Positions 1-13,665 of a DNA stretch of 64,000 nucleotides are shown here, one piece after another (positions within the stretch are counted from its first letter, which is position 1; every line of letters begins with the position of its first letter). The notes beneath the pieces were generated by a model. That model was given only the letters and a program-made list of their open reading frames with translations. It had not been told where the DNA came from and made no database searches. The translations under genes and the position numbers were made by a program. Source of the DNA: Hanleya hanleyi (taxonomy: Eukaryota; Mollusca; Polyplacophora; Lepidopleurida; Hanleyidae); NCBI GenBank assembly GCA_036873755.1, contig JAVTVY010033740.1, positions 79,783 through 143,782 on the forward strand. Reading direction: 5' to 3'.

Positions 1-1857
1 AATTGGAACCATTAATATGTATTGAAGGGGGTCTCACCTGACACTTCCTTAGCAACACAGGAAATCTCCTTCCTGCGATCATACCGCGCCAGTTCACTTT
101 CACGGGCGTATACAGGACATGAATACATCAAGTATCGATTCTTGCTTACATTCTGTATAAAATATATTCTGATGGTTCATTGAGAACCGGAAGATTTTGA
201 TTTGATGGCCTTTTTATTAAAATTTTTCATTGATTACATCATTTGCTGCAAGTCTTGTCATTGACCTGAAGTGTTGTGAGCAAACACGAGTGTCGAAGCA
301 TGCAAATCACATCTGTAGTGGAGTTTAACATATAATTAATAATCAAGTTTCAGATTTTACTACAGATTTAAATACGATCGAGTATGACTGATGTAGATGT
401 AGTTTGCAAAATAGCTATGTTTATGAAATATAGGGTAGGTCACCTCCTAAATCTCGAATATAAGTACATGCTAAGAAATGTAAAGTAACCCAGATATTTT
501 ACCTCTATATATTTCGACTATCTATGCTACTATAAAACCATAAGGCTTTCTCAAGTTCATCTACACACAAAGTTAAATTTCAATATATTTGAAGTATCAT
601 AAGTGATATCTATGTGGAATTGCTTAACACCACAGACATATAGCCTTGGTTAAACTAGCGCGTTGTCAAATTTTCTAATCAGAACTGTTCTGGCGAGTAT
701 TTACTATACTTTGTGAATCTCAATTAAAAAAGATATAATTATAATATTTCATATGTAAATATGAATATATTCACTCTGGAAGATTTATTCAACAATCACA
801 AAAGGTTTACCAGCCACTCATAACGATATACCAAAAGTGAACCGCGCACCCAGAATGAATAAAACACCTTACCAACCAGATTCATAGCTGGTTCTAGAAG
901 CTGCGCTACAAAGCTTCTTTCAATCCTGATTGCGAGGGCCCTTCAGTGGGTAAAACAATTTGGGAAAGGCATAGCGCCACTATTTCTAAAATCTATTTCT
1001 AAAGTCAAGATAACCACAAATCATTCATAAATCGATAAATTGACGAAATTATTCACCAGAGCTATTATTTTGCAACCAGTGTACATGTTTGGACAAATTC
1101 CGGCCTCTCCTTATGGAATTAACTGTGAATAGCCTGGCAGATTCTGTCGCTGAGAGAAAAACCAACTACTCTACTGAACTAAATAATGTATTTCAACAGT
1201 CGGTGTGATACAAACCATCGCGGGAATCACTTTAGGTTCTTGTGATGTTTTTAGATGTTTATGTTTATGCAGTCAGTATACTTGTCTGTGAATCATGTGC
1301 CTTCATGCCAGAACCCAGAAATAAAAAAATGATGTCCTGCCGCGAAATACACAGCTTTCAAATGCTTTAGAAGAATAGTGTGAACACTCGTTGACATAAC
1401 TACATAGTCAGACAGCTTGGATATTTGTTCTTTGAGGTTTGAATCGGGCGAAGAATGAAGCTGGGGTCTGACGGCAAAAACAGGTTTCCACTACTACTCA
1501 GCCTAGTTGGGTGGCATTATACTTCCCTGCCAAACTGTTCATTGTAACTCTGGGGAAAAGGCGATGGAACTGAAACCTTTGGACTTTTCCGTAAATCTTT
1601 TTAGATTATTTGCTTAATCTTGGATGCAGAGGATCGTGGGAAAATCCAAGATGGCGGACGTGCGGTGCGGTGCCCGTAGAATGTCGCGTTTAAAAAATAT
1701 TTTCTGTCTATATTGGCGCAGTTTCTTGCCTAAAAGGACATAGAAGTATTTTATTCAGTGAAACTGATTATTCTCCATGTTATAATAGAACTTCGAAAAA
1801 TAGGTAAAAATCTCTTTACGGGAAGATAACGTCACTGACGTCATTTTTGCGATCAAA
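1..1857. other. AT-rich intergenic DNA, no gene seen
   Basis: No reading frame with recognisable protein content and no RNA gene was seen. A short stretch near 1640-1670 holds the ATGGCGG-type motif common in this genome's repeats. Confidence 0.5.
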
Positions 1858-2825
1858 CTGATACTGGAAAATAACACATTTGAATTTGGTAACAAACATT
1901 ACCGCCAGCTCCTAGGTACAGCAGTGGGCACAAAGTTTGCATCCACATACGCAACTCTGGTATTAGGATACTTAGAAAAGAAATCAGACCAGCTGGAAAA
2001 TCATTTCAACACTGACGTAAAAGAAAAAAATTGAATCATCTTTCAAGCGATTTTTGGATGACTGTTTCATCATCTGGAATAACCGCTTGAGTGACTTGAA
2101 TATATTTCATGACCCTTTGAATCAGTTGGATCCAAATATTAAATTTACTAGAGAAAGTAGTGCTGATCAAATCTCATTCCTTGATGTTTTGTTAAAAAGA
2201 GAAGACAAGAAAATCATAACCGATATCTTCTACAAAGCGACCGACACAAGTTTGTCTTTTTCCCCACGCTATCCTCGTCAAACAAAGAACCAGGTACCTT
2301 TCACACTTGCGAAGAGAATATGCACTATTGTCACTGAGAGTGCGCTACGCATTGGACGCCTGAATGAACTCAAATTGTTCTTGAGAGCGAGAAATTACCC
2401 AGAGGGTGTTGTAAACAATTGACAAAGCACTGTCTATTGATATACATGACTTGAGAAAATCTACAGTAGACAGCCCAAATCAAGATTCAATCACTTTTAT
2501 CAACACTTTCAATCCCAATAATGTAAATTTGTTCCCTGTAATTAAGGATAATCTTAACCTACTTGAATCAAACGAATGACTCCGGAAAGCTTTTAATGGG
2601 GTTCAAGTTATAAACGGAAAACGACAGGCATCCAATCTTAAAAAAACTTCTAACTTCTACCAAATTCACACCAAACAATCAAACGTTCCCCGTATCTAAA
2701 TGTGGAAAACCGACATGCAAGTGCTGTACAAACATTATTGTTGGGTCTACTTTTCTGTTTCGCCATACGAATACAAATTTCCAGGTTAATAGCAGTATGA
2801 GCTGCATCGACAACAGATCAACACA
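1858..2825 (+). mobile_element. Degenerate Penelope-like retroelement fragment (RT, Cys linker)
   Basis: Three consecutive plus-strand pieces in shifting frames match the layout of a Penelope-like element. The piece at 1858-2030 contains a GTAVGTKFA-type reverse transcriptase motif and ends at a TGA. The piece at about 2045-2422 opens with FLDD, the RT catalytic aspartates, and continues through an FLDVLL motif and a KATDTSLSFSPRYP motif to GRLNELKLFL. The piece at about 2640-2825 holds CGKPTCKCC, the cysteine cluster that links RT to the GIY-YIG endonuclease in this family. No endonuclease core is visible. The frames are broken by a frameshift and stops, so this is a dead remnant. The assignment to Penelope rather than another RT class rests on these motifs as remembered. 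Confidence 0.75.
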
Positions 2826-2835
2826 CCTCCATTAA

Positions 2836-3421
2836 CCCTATCTGACCTGGGTGATTTGGGGTGTACCGCAGCCTCAAGGGGGGGTCGGAAAGTGACCCCT
2901 TATATATTTTCGCTTTCGCTAAGGCTAGAGGACTGAAACTTACCACACTATATCATTGGATCAAGCTCTATAGGAAAATGTAAAAACAATCCAAGATGGC
3001 CGCCATGATGACGTCACTGTGACGTCATTTCAAAAATAGCATTTTTGGATCATTTTTTGGTCAGAATTTTCGATTTTTTATTTTTGTTTTTTCTTCGCAA
3101 AAACTGCATGATGAATTCGTAAACAATAATCTGATATTAAATAAAATAGATTTTATCCACCTTTCCATGCAAAAAAGGATTTTTTTTGAAGAAATATGAA
3201 AAAAAATATCACTTTTCTGGTACCCCATATGGCCGGCATTTTGAATTTACCCATGTTTCTCTACTCGGGGGGCATGCAAACAGGCTCAAAATGACCCCAA
3301 TATGATAACCTAACAGTCACGAAGTTTCAGCTCTCAATTGTTTGTCGTTCCGGAGATAGGAGCAACAAAAAAAACAAGGGGGGGGGGGCGGAAAGTGCCT
3401 CCTCTCCCAGGCCAGGTAGGG
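2836..3421 (+). mobile_element. piggyBac-type MITE, copy 1
   Basis: This is a non-coding element of 586 bp with TTAA on both sides (2832-2835 and 3422-3425). Its ends are inverted repeats: CCCTATCTGACCTGGG on the left, and on the right a sequence whose complement begins CCCTACCTGGCCTGGG. TTAA targets and CCC termini are the hallmark of piggyBac elements. The body contains AAGATGGCCGCC and two TGACGTCA-like sites. Homologous copies lie at 13246-13665 (inverted, truncated) and 19447-20046. Confidence 0.75.
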
Positions 3422-3425
3422 TTAA

Positions 3426-4829
3426 TGCATCTTAAGGGTAGCAAACATATCCTCTCACGCCGGCTGTAGGTAACGTACAGGATATCTGTCGCTACCTTGT
3501 GTATAATTTCGCATAACTAGGGTCATTTGAACTGCATGGACTATAAATCTACCAGGAGTGCGAATAAATGTTCATAGAGAAAATGTATTTGAGATGCATC
3601 CTAAAACGACTTGGAAATTAATTTGAATAAAAGAACACTCATCTTGTGGTATTTATGCATATTTATTTTATGCCCGATCAGAATTTTGCGCGAATAACGC
3701 TATGCGCAAATGTGTCGTTTTTCAACGAGTAAATCCTCTATGTATTTAGTGTCATTGATTGGATTTTTTTGACCGACAAATTAATGCCCAAATATGATGC
3801 TCAATCTGAATGACGCATAGTTTTTTCTCGGTATCGTGTATATAGAATTATCCCAGAGCGAGTAGATCGTCTATACAGCGTTTTTACCTCCGTCGATCAG
3901 ACGGAAGTCTAGGAGCGCAACGTGAAATCTCCCGCCAAATAATTGTCATATGGGGAACCCACGACTCATAGTATTTCCAATGGGGATTGTCATGGTTCCC
4001 GCCGAAATCTTGAGGCACTTTTCTTGGACACAATTGAAATAATGGGGTTCCCCATTGCAATGCATTGCAGTGGGCCTTGCTTTTGTAGTCGGGTTCCACC
4101 TCAATCTCGAAACCAGAGCTATCCGGTCCTGTCCTCCCATCCACCGAGAGATTTAACATGGCGGCCCTCCAGCTTGTAGAGACGGACAATGCGATTTTCT
4201 GCCGTTTTTCTGGTAAGTTTATTGTCGCCATTTGAGGTCATTACAACTCAATGATTCATAGTACACCATCCGTCATTTCTATATATCGTAAAGTATTTGT
4301 CGGCTGGTGACTTATGTCGAAGCCAACCAAATAGTCTAAGTTGTTGTTGTTGCATATCAAACTGACTGACTCACTGGAAGACAACAGCACAATCGACGAT
4401 GCCCTGATTTTACTGATACTTGTTTTCTTTCAGTTGATGATATCCACCAGCCTGGTTGTTTAAAAACAGTTATTCTAAATTTTGCTGATAAATTATATTT
4501 CCGGGGGGGGGGCTATTTATCTTGGCATTTGGCAGTTGAATAATGGTTTGATTTTGCAGAAGCACCAAATTGATCTACCTGCGTGAGTCTGTAAACTTAT
4601 TTAATAAAGCTGATAAATAATATACTTTTCTTTTCATTTATCCTAACAGTTTAGTGACATCCACATTGTGTGCTGTGACACTTGTTGATGAAGAATAATT
4701 TGCTTGTTAAAACCTGATAATATTCTGAAAACTTATTCTGAATTGTAGCTGAAACAAAGGAGTGTCTACATTTCACATGTAGGCTTACATTATTGAGATT
4801 TTTGACTGATAGCATGGATGGAATCTTTC

Positions 4830-4861
<32 letters not shown>

Positions 4862-7800
4862 AGTTTTAAGCCCTGGACATACCACTGGGCATTTATTTGC
4901 CATACGATCACATTTCACATGCTTTGTTCAGCCCCGTGATCTGGAACCAAACAGACAGTATCACTAGATGAAACAAGGAGATCATGATATACATTTCAGG
5001 TTTTACCAATGCCAAATGACTTGAACAGAAGACAATTAGACAAAAAGAAAATCAATAAATATATCAATAAATAATAAATTACATAGAAAATGTTCTTGTC
5101 TTTGCAAGGGGGACATCAGACACACTGACAACACAGACCATTCATTCAAATTTCGCCTTCCATTGGGGAGGCAGAAATATTCCTCAAACACAGTATACAT
5201 ATTCTCTTTTGTGATCTAATTTTCGTTTGTCAAAATATTGCTCCATAGAGAAGTTACTGATATAAACAATCCTGTTCTAGATTATGATATACTGGATTAT
5301 TATCATGCTCATGCCACTAACATGAACTCCAATCCAACCAGTTGCAAATTCTTGTAACATGGTCAGGCTCCAGTTCTATTAAGTACACGTATGAAAGGTG
5401 CGAACTGGTATGATGGATTTCATCTTGTTGTGTATGACGAAAGAATGAAATATAATGAAGGCCATCAACATTTTTAATGAAGTGAGTTTTGATATTAAAT
5501 ATGTATACAATTGATTCCAACTTGCAGGGTTAGCACTTCTGATATCAGATGCAACAGGACTGTTACACAATGGATGTACTGGATGAAATGGAAAAACCAA
5601 AAGAGACTATTGATTGGTTCAGCTGTGTCAGAAAGGTGTGGAATGACAGAGGTGGTGAAAATCAGAGTCAGTGATTGGCCACAACCCCCCCCCCACACAC
5701 ACACACATTGGATATCAGCTGATTCCTCAGGAAACAAACATTACGCATGTAATGACCATCGGTAGAGTGATACATGTGTCAATCGGTCAGACATTTTCAA
5801 GGATGCCCAGTTTTAACTTAAAACAACCATGCCGGACTTCATTCCTTCTCTCAGAATAATTGGATCTAACTTTTACAAAACCTGCAGCCCCCAATAGCTC
5901 CTGGATCTAGACCACATACATGAAGGGATCTAGTTTATCGGTGCTATGGCAAAAATATCATGTAAAATGGGATTGTGTGGATAATATCAGATTCATGAAA
6001 GTTGAAATCCTGCAGCATGCTCCACAAATATCATCAAATGTCATAAAACCTTCTGGTCTGCGCCAGTGTGGTTCTATATTTGTTTTTTCTTTTGTTTTTT
6101 TTACAAAATTTTCTCCCTTGACCAGGTGAGGACTTGAATGTGTCTGAAATGATTTAGCTTCTAGAAACAAAGACTTCATTTCCTGAGTAGAGGTAAAAAC
6201 CAAACATATTTTGATTATTTTATTCAAATTTCAATTCCACTTCTGATATATGTACATGTATAAAATACATACAGAATGAACTGCATACAGAATAACACAA
6301 AGAACAGGTATATGTATCTCATTACATTCTTAACCAAAGATCAATACCTGGGTGATTTTACAACAATACCATGGTGTTATATATTGTTATGATTGGCTTA
6401 ACTTTAGCTGCTGAAGATATTTCTAATTTGAGGGTAATGGGCAATCATACTAAATTTATTTTCATAACTTCATTTATTTTCACAATAAGCAACATAATCG
6501 AGATTAGCAAGTGAAGTTTTACAACATAATATAATACGTATCATGGATCTCCTTCAGTTTAGTGTAGACATATATACCCTTGGATATCTGTTACCCTGAT
6601 TCAGTCATAATATTGTCTGTATTATATTGATGTCGACAAGGAATATACATAATTATTTGATAGTATTATTAATTGTATGTTGTTTATGATTAACATGAAC
6701 TTTTTATTCGCTGGAATCCAGCCATTTGTTCCATATGGGCAATATTCTCATCAGCCATCACCATTCAATATGAATGTGATACATGTACAAGTCCACGGTA
6801 ATTGATACATTATGGTGAAGGTGACCTGTAACACCAGTATACAAAATTATCCCGAGCTCATTGAATCAGCACACGATGCTAAGACAGATCAGAACGGAGT
6901 GTCGGTAAAATCAGATGTGTTTTGTAGAGGATTCTGTCAATGAGGATGCTATACTGTACACATACTAAATATGAAGTGTTGATGTGTAGTGCCTATAGCA
7001 TAAAATCACAAGCAAGTTGGTAAAACTAGGCACACAGGGTCTCATGTCAGCCGCTAACGTGTTGATTTGGGTGGGGGCGTCCTCTCATGGGGAGGTGTGG
7101 GTGGGAAGGGGCCTAATGTCTCAAGCAGTATTCCAGGTTTTCCATCAATATACTCTATTCTATACCCCAATATTTCAAGCACGTGAAATCAAAGAAATAT
7201 TATTTGCGGGGAATGTGACTTCCACATGCCTAGCTGGACATGCTAGTGGGGAACCCTCAATCTCAGGTTAATTACCATTGGTGAAGTTAACGTCCAACAA
7301 ATGCAAAATTGAGCTTGGCATCCGGCCCTATGTTATTCAGTGATGTACTATTCCCCTACTGACCCTGTTGCCTCGACGGAAGTCTTTGCGCTCATCCAGC
7401 GCTTGTTAATTACCAAAGATGACTTTGAAATGCTTTCGTTTCAACCATGTTTACATCTAGACCATACAGTAGGCGTATTAATCAGAGAATATGCCGATAT
7501 AGGTCTTCCGTGATTAGAAGCGGTGCACAGTTTGTACCCGTTGGGATACCTATACTACCGGATTTCACATGAATGAGCCATTCAAACAGCTATAAAACAT
7601 GTCATCACTTATATGACAGTGTTTCTAAGTCGGTGCTAGCGGTCATTCAATTTGTGAACATGAATATTATTTCTCGCACCGAAATTGTAGATTTTATACG
7701 CTTTGTAGACGCTTTGCAACGTTATACGTTGTTTTAGACCGATACTGATATGACGCCATGGACCCCAAGGCGCGTTATTCGGCGTAATTTCCGGCATTCC

Positions 7801-8217
7801 TTATTTTCATCTTCTTCATTGGACATGACTGAAGAATCTACCATGTACTTGCCCCGATACGAAAATACTAGACCTCCTGACTTGTAACTCACGTGACAGC
7901 AGGTAATCATCAAGCTTATCTCAAAAACTAAAATCATGCTACCACCCCTTTCAGAATGGAACTTGGAGACGGGAATATGAGCTTGTAGATCTTGTCTATC
8001 TTGATATGATCAAGTTCTGTGGACGGCGGTTGCTTTCACACTTCGAATCTGTCGCCCATGGTCATGTACAATTAAATCCGAGTAATTTACTGACCAAAGA
8101 TGCGACCATGTATACGGATCGGAACCTGAAAAATACGAATCCAAGGCCATATTTTAAATTTTGATGAATTCCCATTTGCCGGAGAAAATACCATTTAGGC
8201 AATTATATGATGGTTAC
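3426..8217. other. Intergenic/intronic DNA
   Basis: No supported gene was found. A poly-T run lies at about 4839-4861 and a (CA)n run at about 5694-5707. Because the receptor exon at 8218-8442 reads leftward, part of this stretch is probably its first intron, but no second exon was recognised here. Confidence 0.5.
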
Positions 8218-8442
8218 CTTTGTGTCATTCCAGACAAGCTTAAGGTTGTATCCAGGCAAGATGTTGTCTCGGTTGTTGATATGATCTAGTGCAAGCTCTG
8301 CCGCCTCTAGAGCCATACGTCCCCCACGCCAAGAACCTTCCATCGGGAACAGTCCGAGTATGTAAACATCATGAGTGATGGTCTGGCCTCCATGGACAGT
8401 AGCACACAGTATTACCACATTGCATATCCAAAGGTACTCCAT
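8218..8442 (-). CDS. First coding exon of a GABA-B-like (class C) receptor
   Basis: The exon begins with a Met and a hydrophobic signal peptide (about residues 1-18). It continues into the start of a Venus-flytrap ligand-binding domain: an ILGLFPMEGSWRGG segment, then ALEAAELALDHINNR and ILPGYNLKLVWNDTK. This order (LFP motif, helix ending in NNR, then LxPGYxLxL) is what I remember for the N-lobe of GABA-B receptor subunits. The reading frame reaches AAG followed by GTAACC, a good splice donor, at 8218/8217, so the protein continues in an exon further left. That exon was not recognised and may lie beyond the window. In the animal the product would be a plasma-membrane GPCR. Other class C or guanylate-cyclase-type receptor families with the same ligand-binding fold are possible alternatives. 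Confidence 0.65.
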
Positions 8443-10059
8443 CAGTTTCCAATCTTATTCTTCGTGCCTGTTTTTGCCTCAGCAATTCTGTTGTCGATGA
8501 ATGTTTGATATTTCGATTTGCAGTCGCTTTTATAAATTCCCGGTACATATTTCATTATTGATATTCTTCTTCCTGTCACATCGGGTTTCGATTCAGGGCG
8601 CATGCTCAGCCTGACATTCACGTTAACAGATCTGTGGACAAGAATAAATTGAGATATATATGCAAATAAAATGAGACGGGGGCATGCTGAAACTTCATCC
8701 ATTTGACTTATTGATATGGGAATATTCTGATCATGTAGCGTGGAAAAAACTGCGATAACAATGCCATTAAAATATTACTGAACGATGCTCATCTGGATAA
8801 TGGTGAATGCTCCGGGCAGCTATCGACAGAGACTCGTAAACGTTGTGAAGCCGGTCAATTCCAAATAAATAAATAAATAATAGATTTAAGTAATATATTT
8901 ATAATGCAATTTTATATCTGGATTGAGGATTATAAACAAATAGTTAAGTTGCCTGCGGTCGTAAAAGCGACTCGATCAGTCAGACCACCTCTAGGGCACG
9001 GCACTCTTTTACAGTGATATTATCGTATATGAGCCCTACAGGTAGACATTTATGTGTGATCGCTGAACCGTATTAGTTCAGATGAGTCCCCATTTGATCG
9101 AATGAACAACCATTATCTCAAATAGGAAAACTAGGCATCTTTGACCATTACCTTTACAAACAATAGTACATCCTGACCTGTATTCTGACATAGTGAGATA
9201 ATTAAGCACGAACCTCACATAAACACTTCACCACAAACCATGGGTTCCATATTCCATGAAAATAATGCAAATTCCAAAAGCGATCGCTCCCTCTACCCAG
9301 CGGAACAGACCAATGCAGATTGTAATGAAAGCCTTACCTGGTCAATGTCTTCGAACATTTGCCACCAGAGACGCATCAGTTTGATTGCTCCACACTTGAG
9401 CGCGAAATAGATTGTCTGAAAGCAAAAAGCAATCTTAGTACTTTCATTACGCGTATACCTTGAATAGTTCATGTACGAGACACATTTTGTTGAGTCGGTA
9501 CATGCTGACATCGATTGGATACTAGTATAACATGGTGTAAAGCGACGTGTGTCTGATATAATCCAGGAACTACATATTTGTGGTTGTGGCTCGTGGATTT
9601 CACAATACGTGTGCCAAACGTGTAGACGTTCCCTCCTCGACTGCAGTACTCTAACTCCAGTGACACAATCACAAGGCAGCTGTGATTTTGCATTCGCGAT
9701 TCGACAATTTTTCTGATGAATTTACCATGAAGTCCTACGTTCGTGACATAACCAGGTTCCAGTTCATCTGTCTAACATTTAGTCCCATACAAGGCTTCAT
9801 TCATCATCGGGCATTCAATATGAGGTAAAGACACTGCAAAACCATATGCCACATCTAACTGCAGTCTTTCATATTTTTTATCCACGCATAGATGATCAAG
9901 TTTTTCATATTCCAAATTGATCGCGAATTCACTATTTCTGATGACACTAGCAATGAATGTAAACGATACTAGCTTTACTGTAGCATTCAATATGAATTAA
10001 GCGAAATCAAAATAAACCACGGGGGCCTCTGCAGGAACGGGATGCCGATGCGCAAGAGT
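8443..10059. other. Intergenic DNA upstream of the receptor exon
   Basis: This would contain the 5' flank of the minus-strand receptor exon. No promoter element or other gene could be supported. Confidence 0.4.
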
Positions 10060-10330
10060 GGTGATGGAGAAAGTGAGGTTTTTGGCGGTCAGGAGTGGTG
10101 GTAGAGGAGGTGAAGTTGTGGGCGGCCTATTGAGATGGTAGCAGAGGTGAAGTTGTGGGCGTCCTAGAGAGGTGGTAGATAAAACTATATTGTGGGAGGG
10201 ACAGATTAATGGCAGACAAAGTAAAGTTGTGGCCGGCCTAGACTGTTGGCAAATGAAGTGAGGTTGATGAAAGACCTGGTTTAGGGGTGGAGGAATTGAG
10301 GTTGTGGGGCGGGATATGGTGGTGATAGAG
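10060..10330. repeat. Degenerate ~41-bp minisatellite
   Basis: The phrase GTGAAGTTGTGGGCGGCCT and variants recur about every 40 bp with many substitutions. It has no coding content. Confidence 0.5.
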
Positions 10331-11240
10331 GAACCAATGTTGTAGGGCAGTCCAAAGGATATGATTTTATTGGAGGCGATCAGGCACTTAAACATGAGGG
10401 TAGTGATTCCAGTTCTCAGACGGGCCTCAAACAGGTTAGGTATTATTTGATATTATTTGGTTAGGTATTATTTGAAATGCGACCAATCATGCCAAGCGTT
10501 TTCGAAGTTTATATGTGTTGTTGCTGGCTATTATTGCTGATATAATAACGTATCAACACGAAGACGATATTTCTAGTCTGAAACTTAGGGAATTGTCTTG
10601 TTCTGTGCAATTCCACAAAATCTCAGTCCGTTAGCTATCCTTCCAGTTATATTACTAATTCTTTCAAATCGCCCGGACATAGGAATACATTTGAGTACAG
10701 CTATTATTTTCTGTTCTACGTAGGACATATTGCCAGTTCAATATTGCCGCACTTCGTGCCTACCAACAGTAGATCTCTGAACAGTTTTGCTCTGATAGTA
10801 TTGAATCTTGAACAGATCAGCAGGAAGTGCCACTCTTAATAGTACTATGCAAAGGTCACATACTCTGCCCGGGTTAATAAGCAGAATGTGATACGTCTGG
10901 AGGCGTATAAACATCGCCATATTTCTGCCAGTTATCTTTTTTGTGTGTTTTTTTTTACAGTTATTTACTTGGGTTGAACCTTGAAAGACGTCCCCCGTTG
11001 GCGGCTGATTCCATTCGTTTCGCCATTGGTCTGTCAGTGTTTTCTTTGTATCACCGACATGAACCCTGCTATATACTTACCCCACATGTGCAGCAATGAC
11101 TGTGAGTTGTAGTTAGAGCTGTTTTTGTCTTCATCCAAATATATAACATTTGATATGTAATAAAATGTCAATCTTTCTCCGATCTTTTTCTGATAAATCA
11201 CCTGCATATATACGGCTCGAATTGGCGCGATATGCAAAAA
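10218..11240. repeat. Local tandem duplication, unit 1 (full length)
   Basis: The block at 10218-10625 and the block at 11031-11240 reappear in the same order at 11246-11647 and 11657-11870. About 400 bp between them (10626-11030) is present only here. Confidence 0.7.
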
Positions 11241-11245
11241 GTACA

Positions 11246-11870
11246 AAAAAGTAAAGTTGTGGCCGCCGTAGACTGTTGGCAAATGAAGTGAGGTTGATGA
11301 AAGACCTGGCGTAGGGGTAGAGGAATTGAGGTTGTGGGGCGAGATATGGTGGTGATAGAGGAACCAATGTTGTAGGGCAGTCCAAAGGATATGATTTTAT
11401 TGGAGGAGATCAGGCATTTAAACATGAGGGTAGTGATTCCAGTTCTCGTACCGGCCTCAAACAGGTTTGGTATTATTTGATATTATTTGGTTAGGTATTA
11501 TTTGGAATGCGACCAATCATGCCAAGCGCTTTCGAAGTTTATATGTGTTGTTGCTGGCTATTATTGCTGATATAATAACATATCAACACGAAGACAATAT
11601 TTCTAGACTGAAACTTAGGGAACTGTCTTGTTCTGTGCAATTCCACCGCAATTGGTCTGTCAATGTTTTCTTTGTATCACCGACATGAACCCTGCTATAT
11701 ACTTAACCCCACATGTGCAGCAATGACTGTGAGTTGTAGTTAGATCTGTTTTTGTCTTCATCCAAATATATAACATTTGATATGTAATAAAATATCAATC
11801 CTTCTCCGATCTTTTTCTGATAAATCACCAGCATATATACGGCTTGAATTGGCGCGATATGCAAGAGGTG
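11246..11870. repeat. Local tandem duplication, unit 2 (internally deleted)
   Basis: This near-identical second copy of 10218-11240 lacks the central spacer, so its two blocks are joined directly near 11648. Confidence 0.7.
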
Positions 11871-11871
11871 G

Positions 11872-12689
11872 GGAAAATTGACGACGTCTGGCGACTAAAA
11901 AGCAACCATATGACTCTACAGGAAAACTTCCCTCGGCACCTCACATTCAGGCCCGAGAATACCGAAGACCATAAGATATCGATATAGTTAATCAGTGGCA
12001 GGTGTGGGATAACATGTAGTATGGTTGTCTGTTGTCATTTTGTCAGCAAGGTAGCTATTGTGATCCAGTTCATTTCCTGTGCGGTAGTAAGCTTCACAGC
12101 GTTTGGTCGTTTGACATTAACTCCCAGCAATTTGTTCGTAACAAATATTCAGTGCTCTCAAATATGGTTACCATAGCAAACAAGATTAGCTGTACAGTCT
12201 AACTCGCGAATCCGGCTAGCGGTTAATGTGTACTCTTTCTCACATTAAAAGGTAATAATAGAACATTGAATGATTATAATAGACGATCTTTATAAAAACA
12301 ACGTACAGTGAAAGGGTTTTCTAGTGTTCTAAACTATAATCTCTTATGTGGAAGTCTATATAATCATATACCGGTACCACCAACAGAAAAGTATTCTGTA
12401 TGTATTGCAATTTTCCCACCTGCTGCTACTGAACATGTAGCTAATGGCCATTTGAAGGTTATGCAATTCAGATATCCATTGTTGGAATTAACAGCATATT
12501 CGAAACATCATTGTCACACATTATAAAATAGAACAAACTCTTGAGATACTTGTCAGGGTGGGGGGTGGGGGGGGGGCGGGCCTCATGATGCCATTGAAAA
12601 CTGTTGTAAGAAACCTTTTTCTTTAATTAAACGCAACACTCAATGGGTGGTGAAAAACGACGACGGAGTACTGAAAAGAAATCATATTA
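11872..12689. other. Intergenic DNA, nothing recognised
   Basis: The stretch holds short ORFs only, with no protein-like content. A G-rich run lies at about 12557-12578. Confidence 0.4.
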
Positions 12690-13212
12690 CAAGCGTCTGG
12701 TCCGTCATTCATAATTCAGCCGTCGTCCATTAATGAATATCCGCCTCCATAATCCAAAGACCTATTCCTTATTCCATATAACAGTATAGGCACCAAATTC
12801 AAAAAGACAATCATAGTATACATAAACATAGGCTAGTTTTTTTGCAAGAGAGAAGCGGTCAACGGTTTTCAGTGATGCCGGCAGGACATGATGTACCAGA
12901 AATATCAAATCCGTATCGCTGATCAGTATTCTTAATCCATATCATATTCGTTGTAAAGTCGTCATCTACAGAATGATGTATCTCAGTCACGCTTTGATTG
13001 TGCCTGTTCATATGAGCACCATGAGGATCTTGAAGTGCATGGGTTCATACGGCCCCTAGTCCTGGGTTAAGCGGAATTAGACACAAGTTAAGAAACGTAA
13101 CACCATAGATCTTACACGCTACGCTCGTATTTTGCTATCAGCATGCGATGTGTATCGCCAAATTGGAGAAACTTTGAGTGGAGGCGCTTGGTGGTATAAC
13201 CCTGTTTTATAA
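12690..13212 (+). repeat. Dispersed repeat family R1, copy 1
   Basis: About 520 bp is nearly identical to 24552-25073 in the same orientation. An internal ~100-bp module (a phrase like TCAGTCACGCTTTGATTG) also recurs near 20222, 21003 and 24430, and inverted near 44545. It is non-coding and its class is unknown. Confidence 0.7.
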
Positions 13213-13245
13213 GTTTCTGCAACAATGTTTTGTGACGTTGATTAA

Positions 13246-13665
13246 CCCTACCAGGCCTGGAAGGGGGGGGGGGCATTTTGGCCGCCTTACCAATCTTTCT
13301 GCCTTTCTGCGCTATCTTCGGAACGACAAAAAATGGAGAGCTGAAACTCCGTGACTAGTTTATCCTATTGGAGTTATTTTGAACCCATTTGCATACCCCC
13401 CCCCCCCTCCCCAAGCAAAGTATCATGGGTAAATTCAAGATGGCGACCACGTGGGGTACCAGAAAAGTGATGTTTTCGTCATATTTCTTCAAAATTCCTG
13501 CTTTTCCGCCATGAAAAGTGAGCAAAACTATTCCATCTCACATCATATTAATATTTATATATTTGTCAGGCAGTTTTTGCGGAGAAATTGCATAAATAAG
13601 AAACCTGACCGAAAAATCAACCAAAAAAATGCTGTTTTTGGAAATGATTTCTCAGCAGTGAAGCT
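13246..13665 (-). mobile_element. piggyBac-type MITE, copy 2 (truncated)
   Basis: This is the reverse complement of the family seen at 2836-3421. One end, CCCTACCAGGCCTGG, follows TTAA at 13242-13245. The other end is missing beyond about 13665. Poly-G and poly-C runs near 13261 and 13400 match the G-run and C-run sites of the other copies. Confidence 0.7.

Noticed and set aside
3884..4231. 115-aa minus-strand ORF with overlapping plus-strand ORFs
   Set aside because: The same bases are open in several frames on both strands and no family is recognisable.
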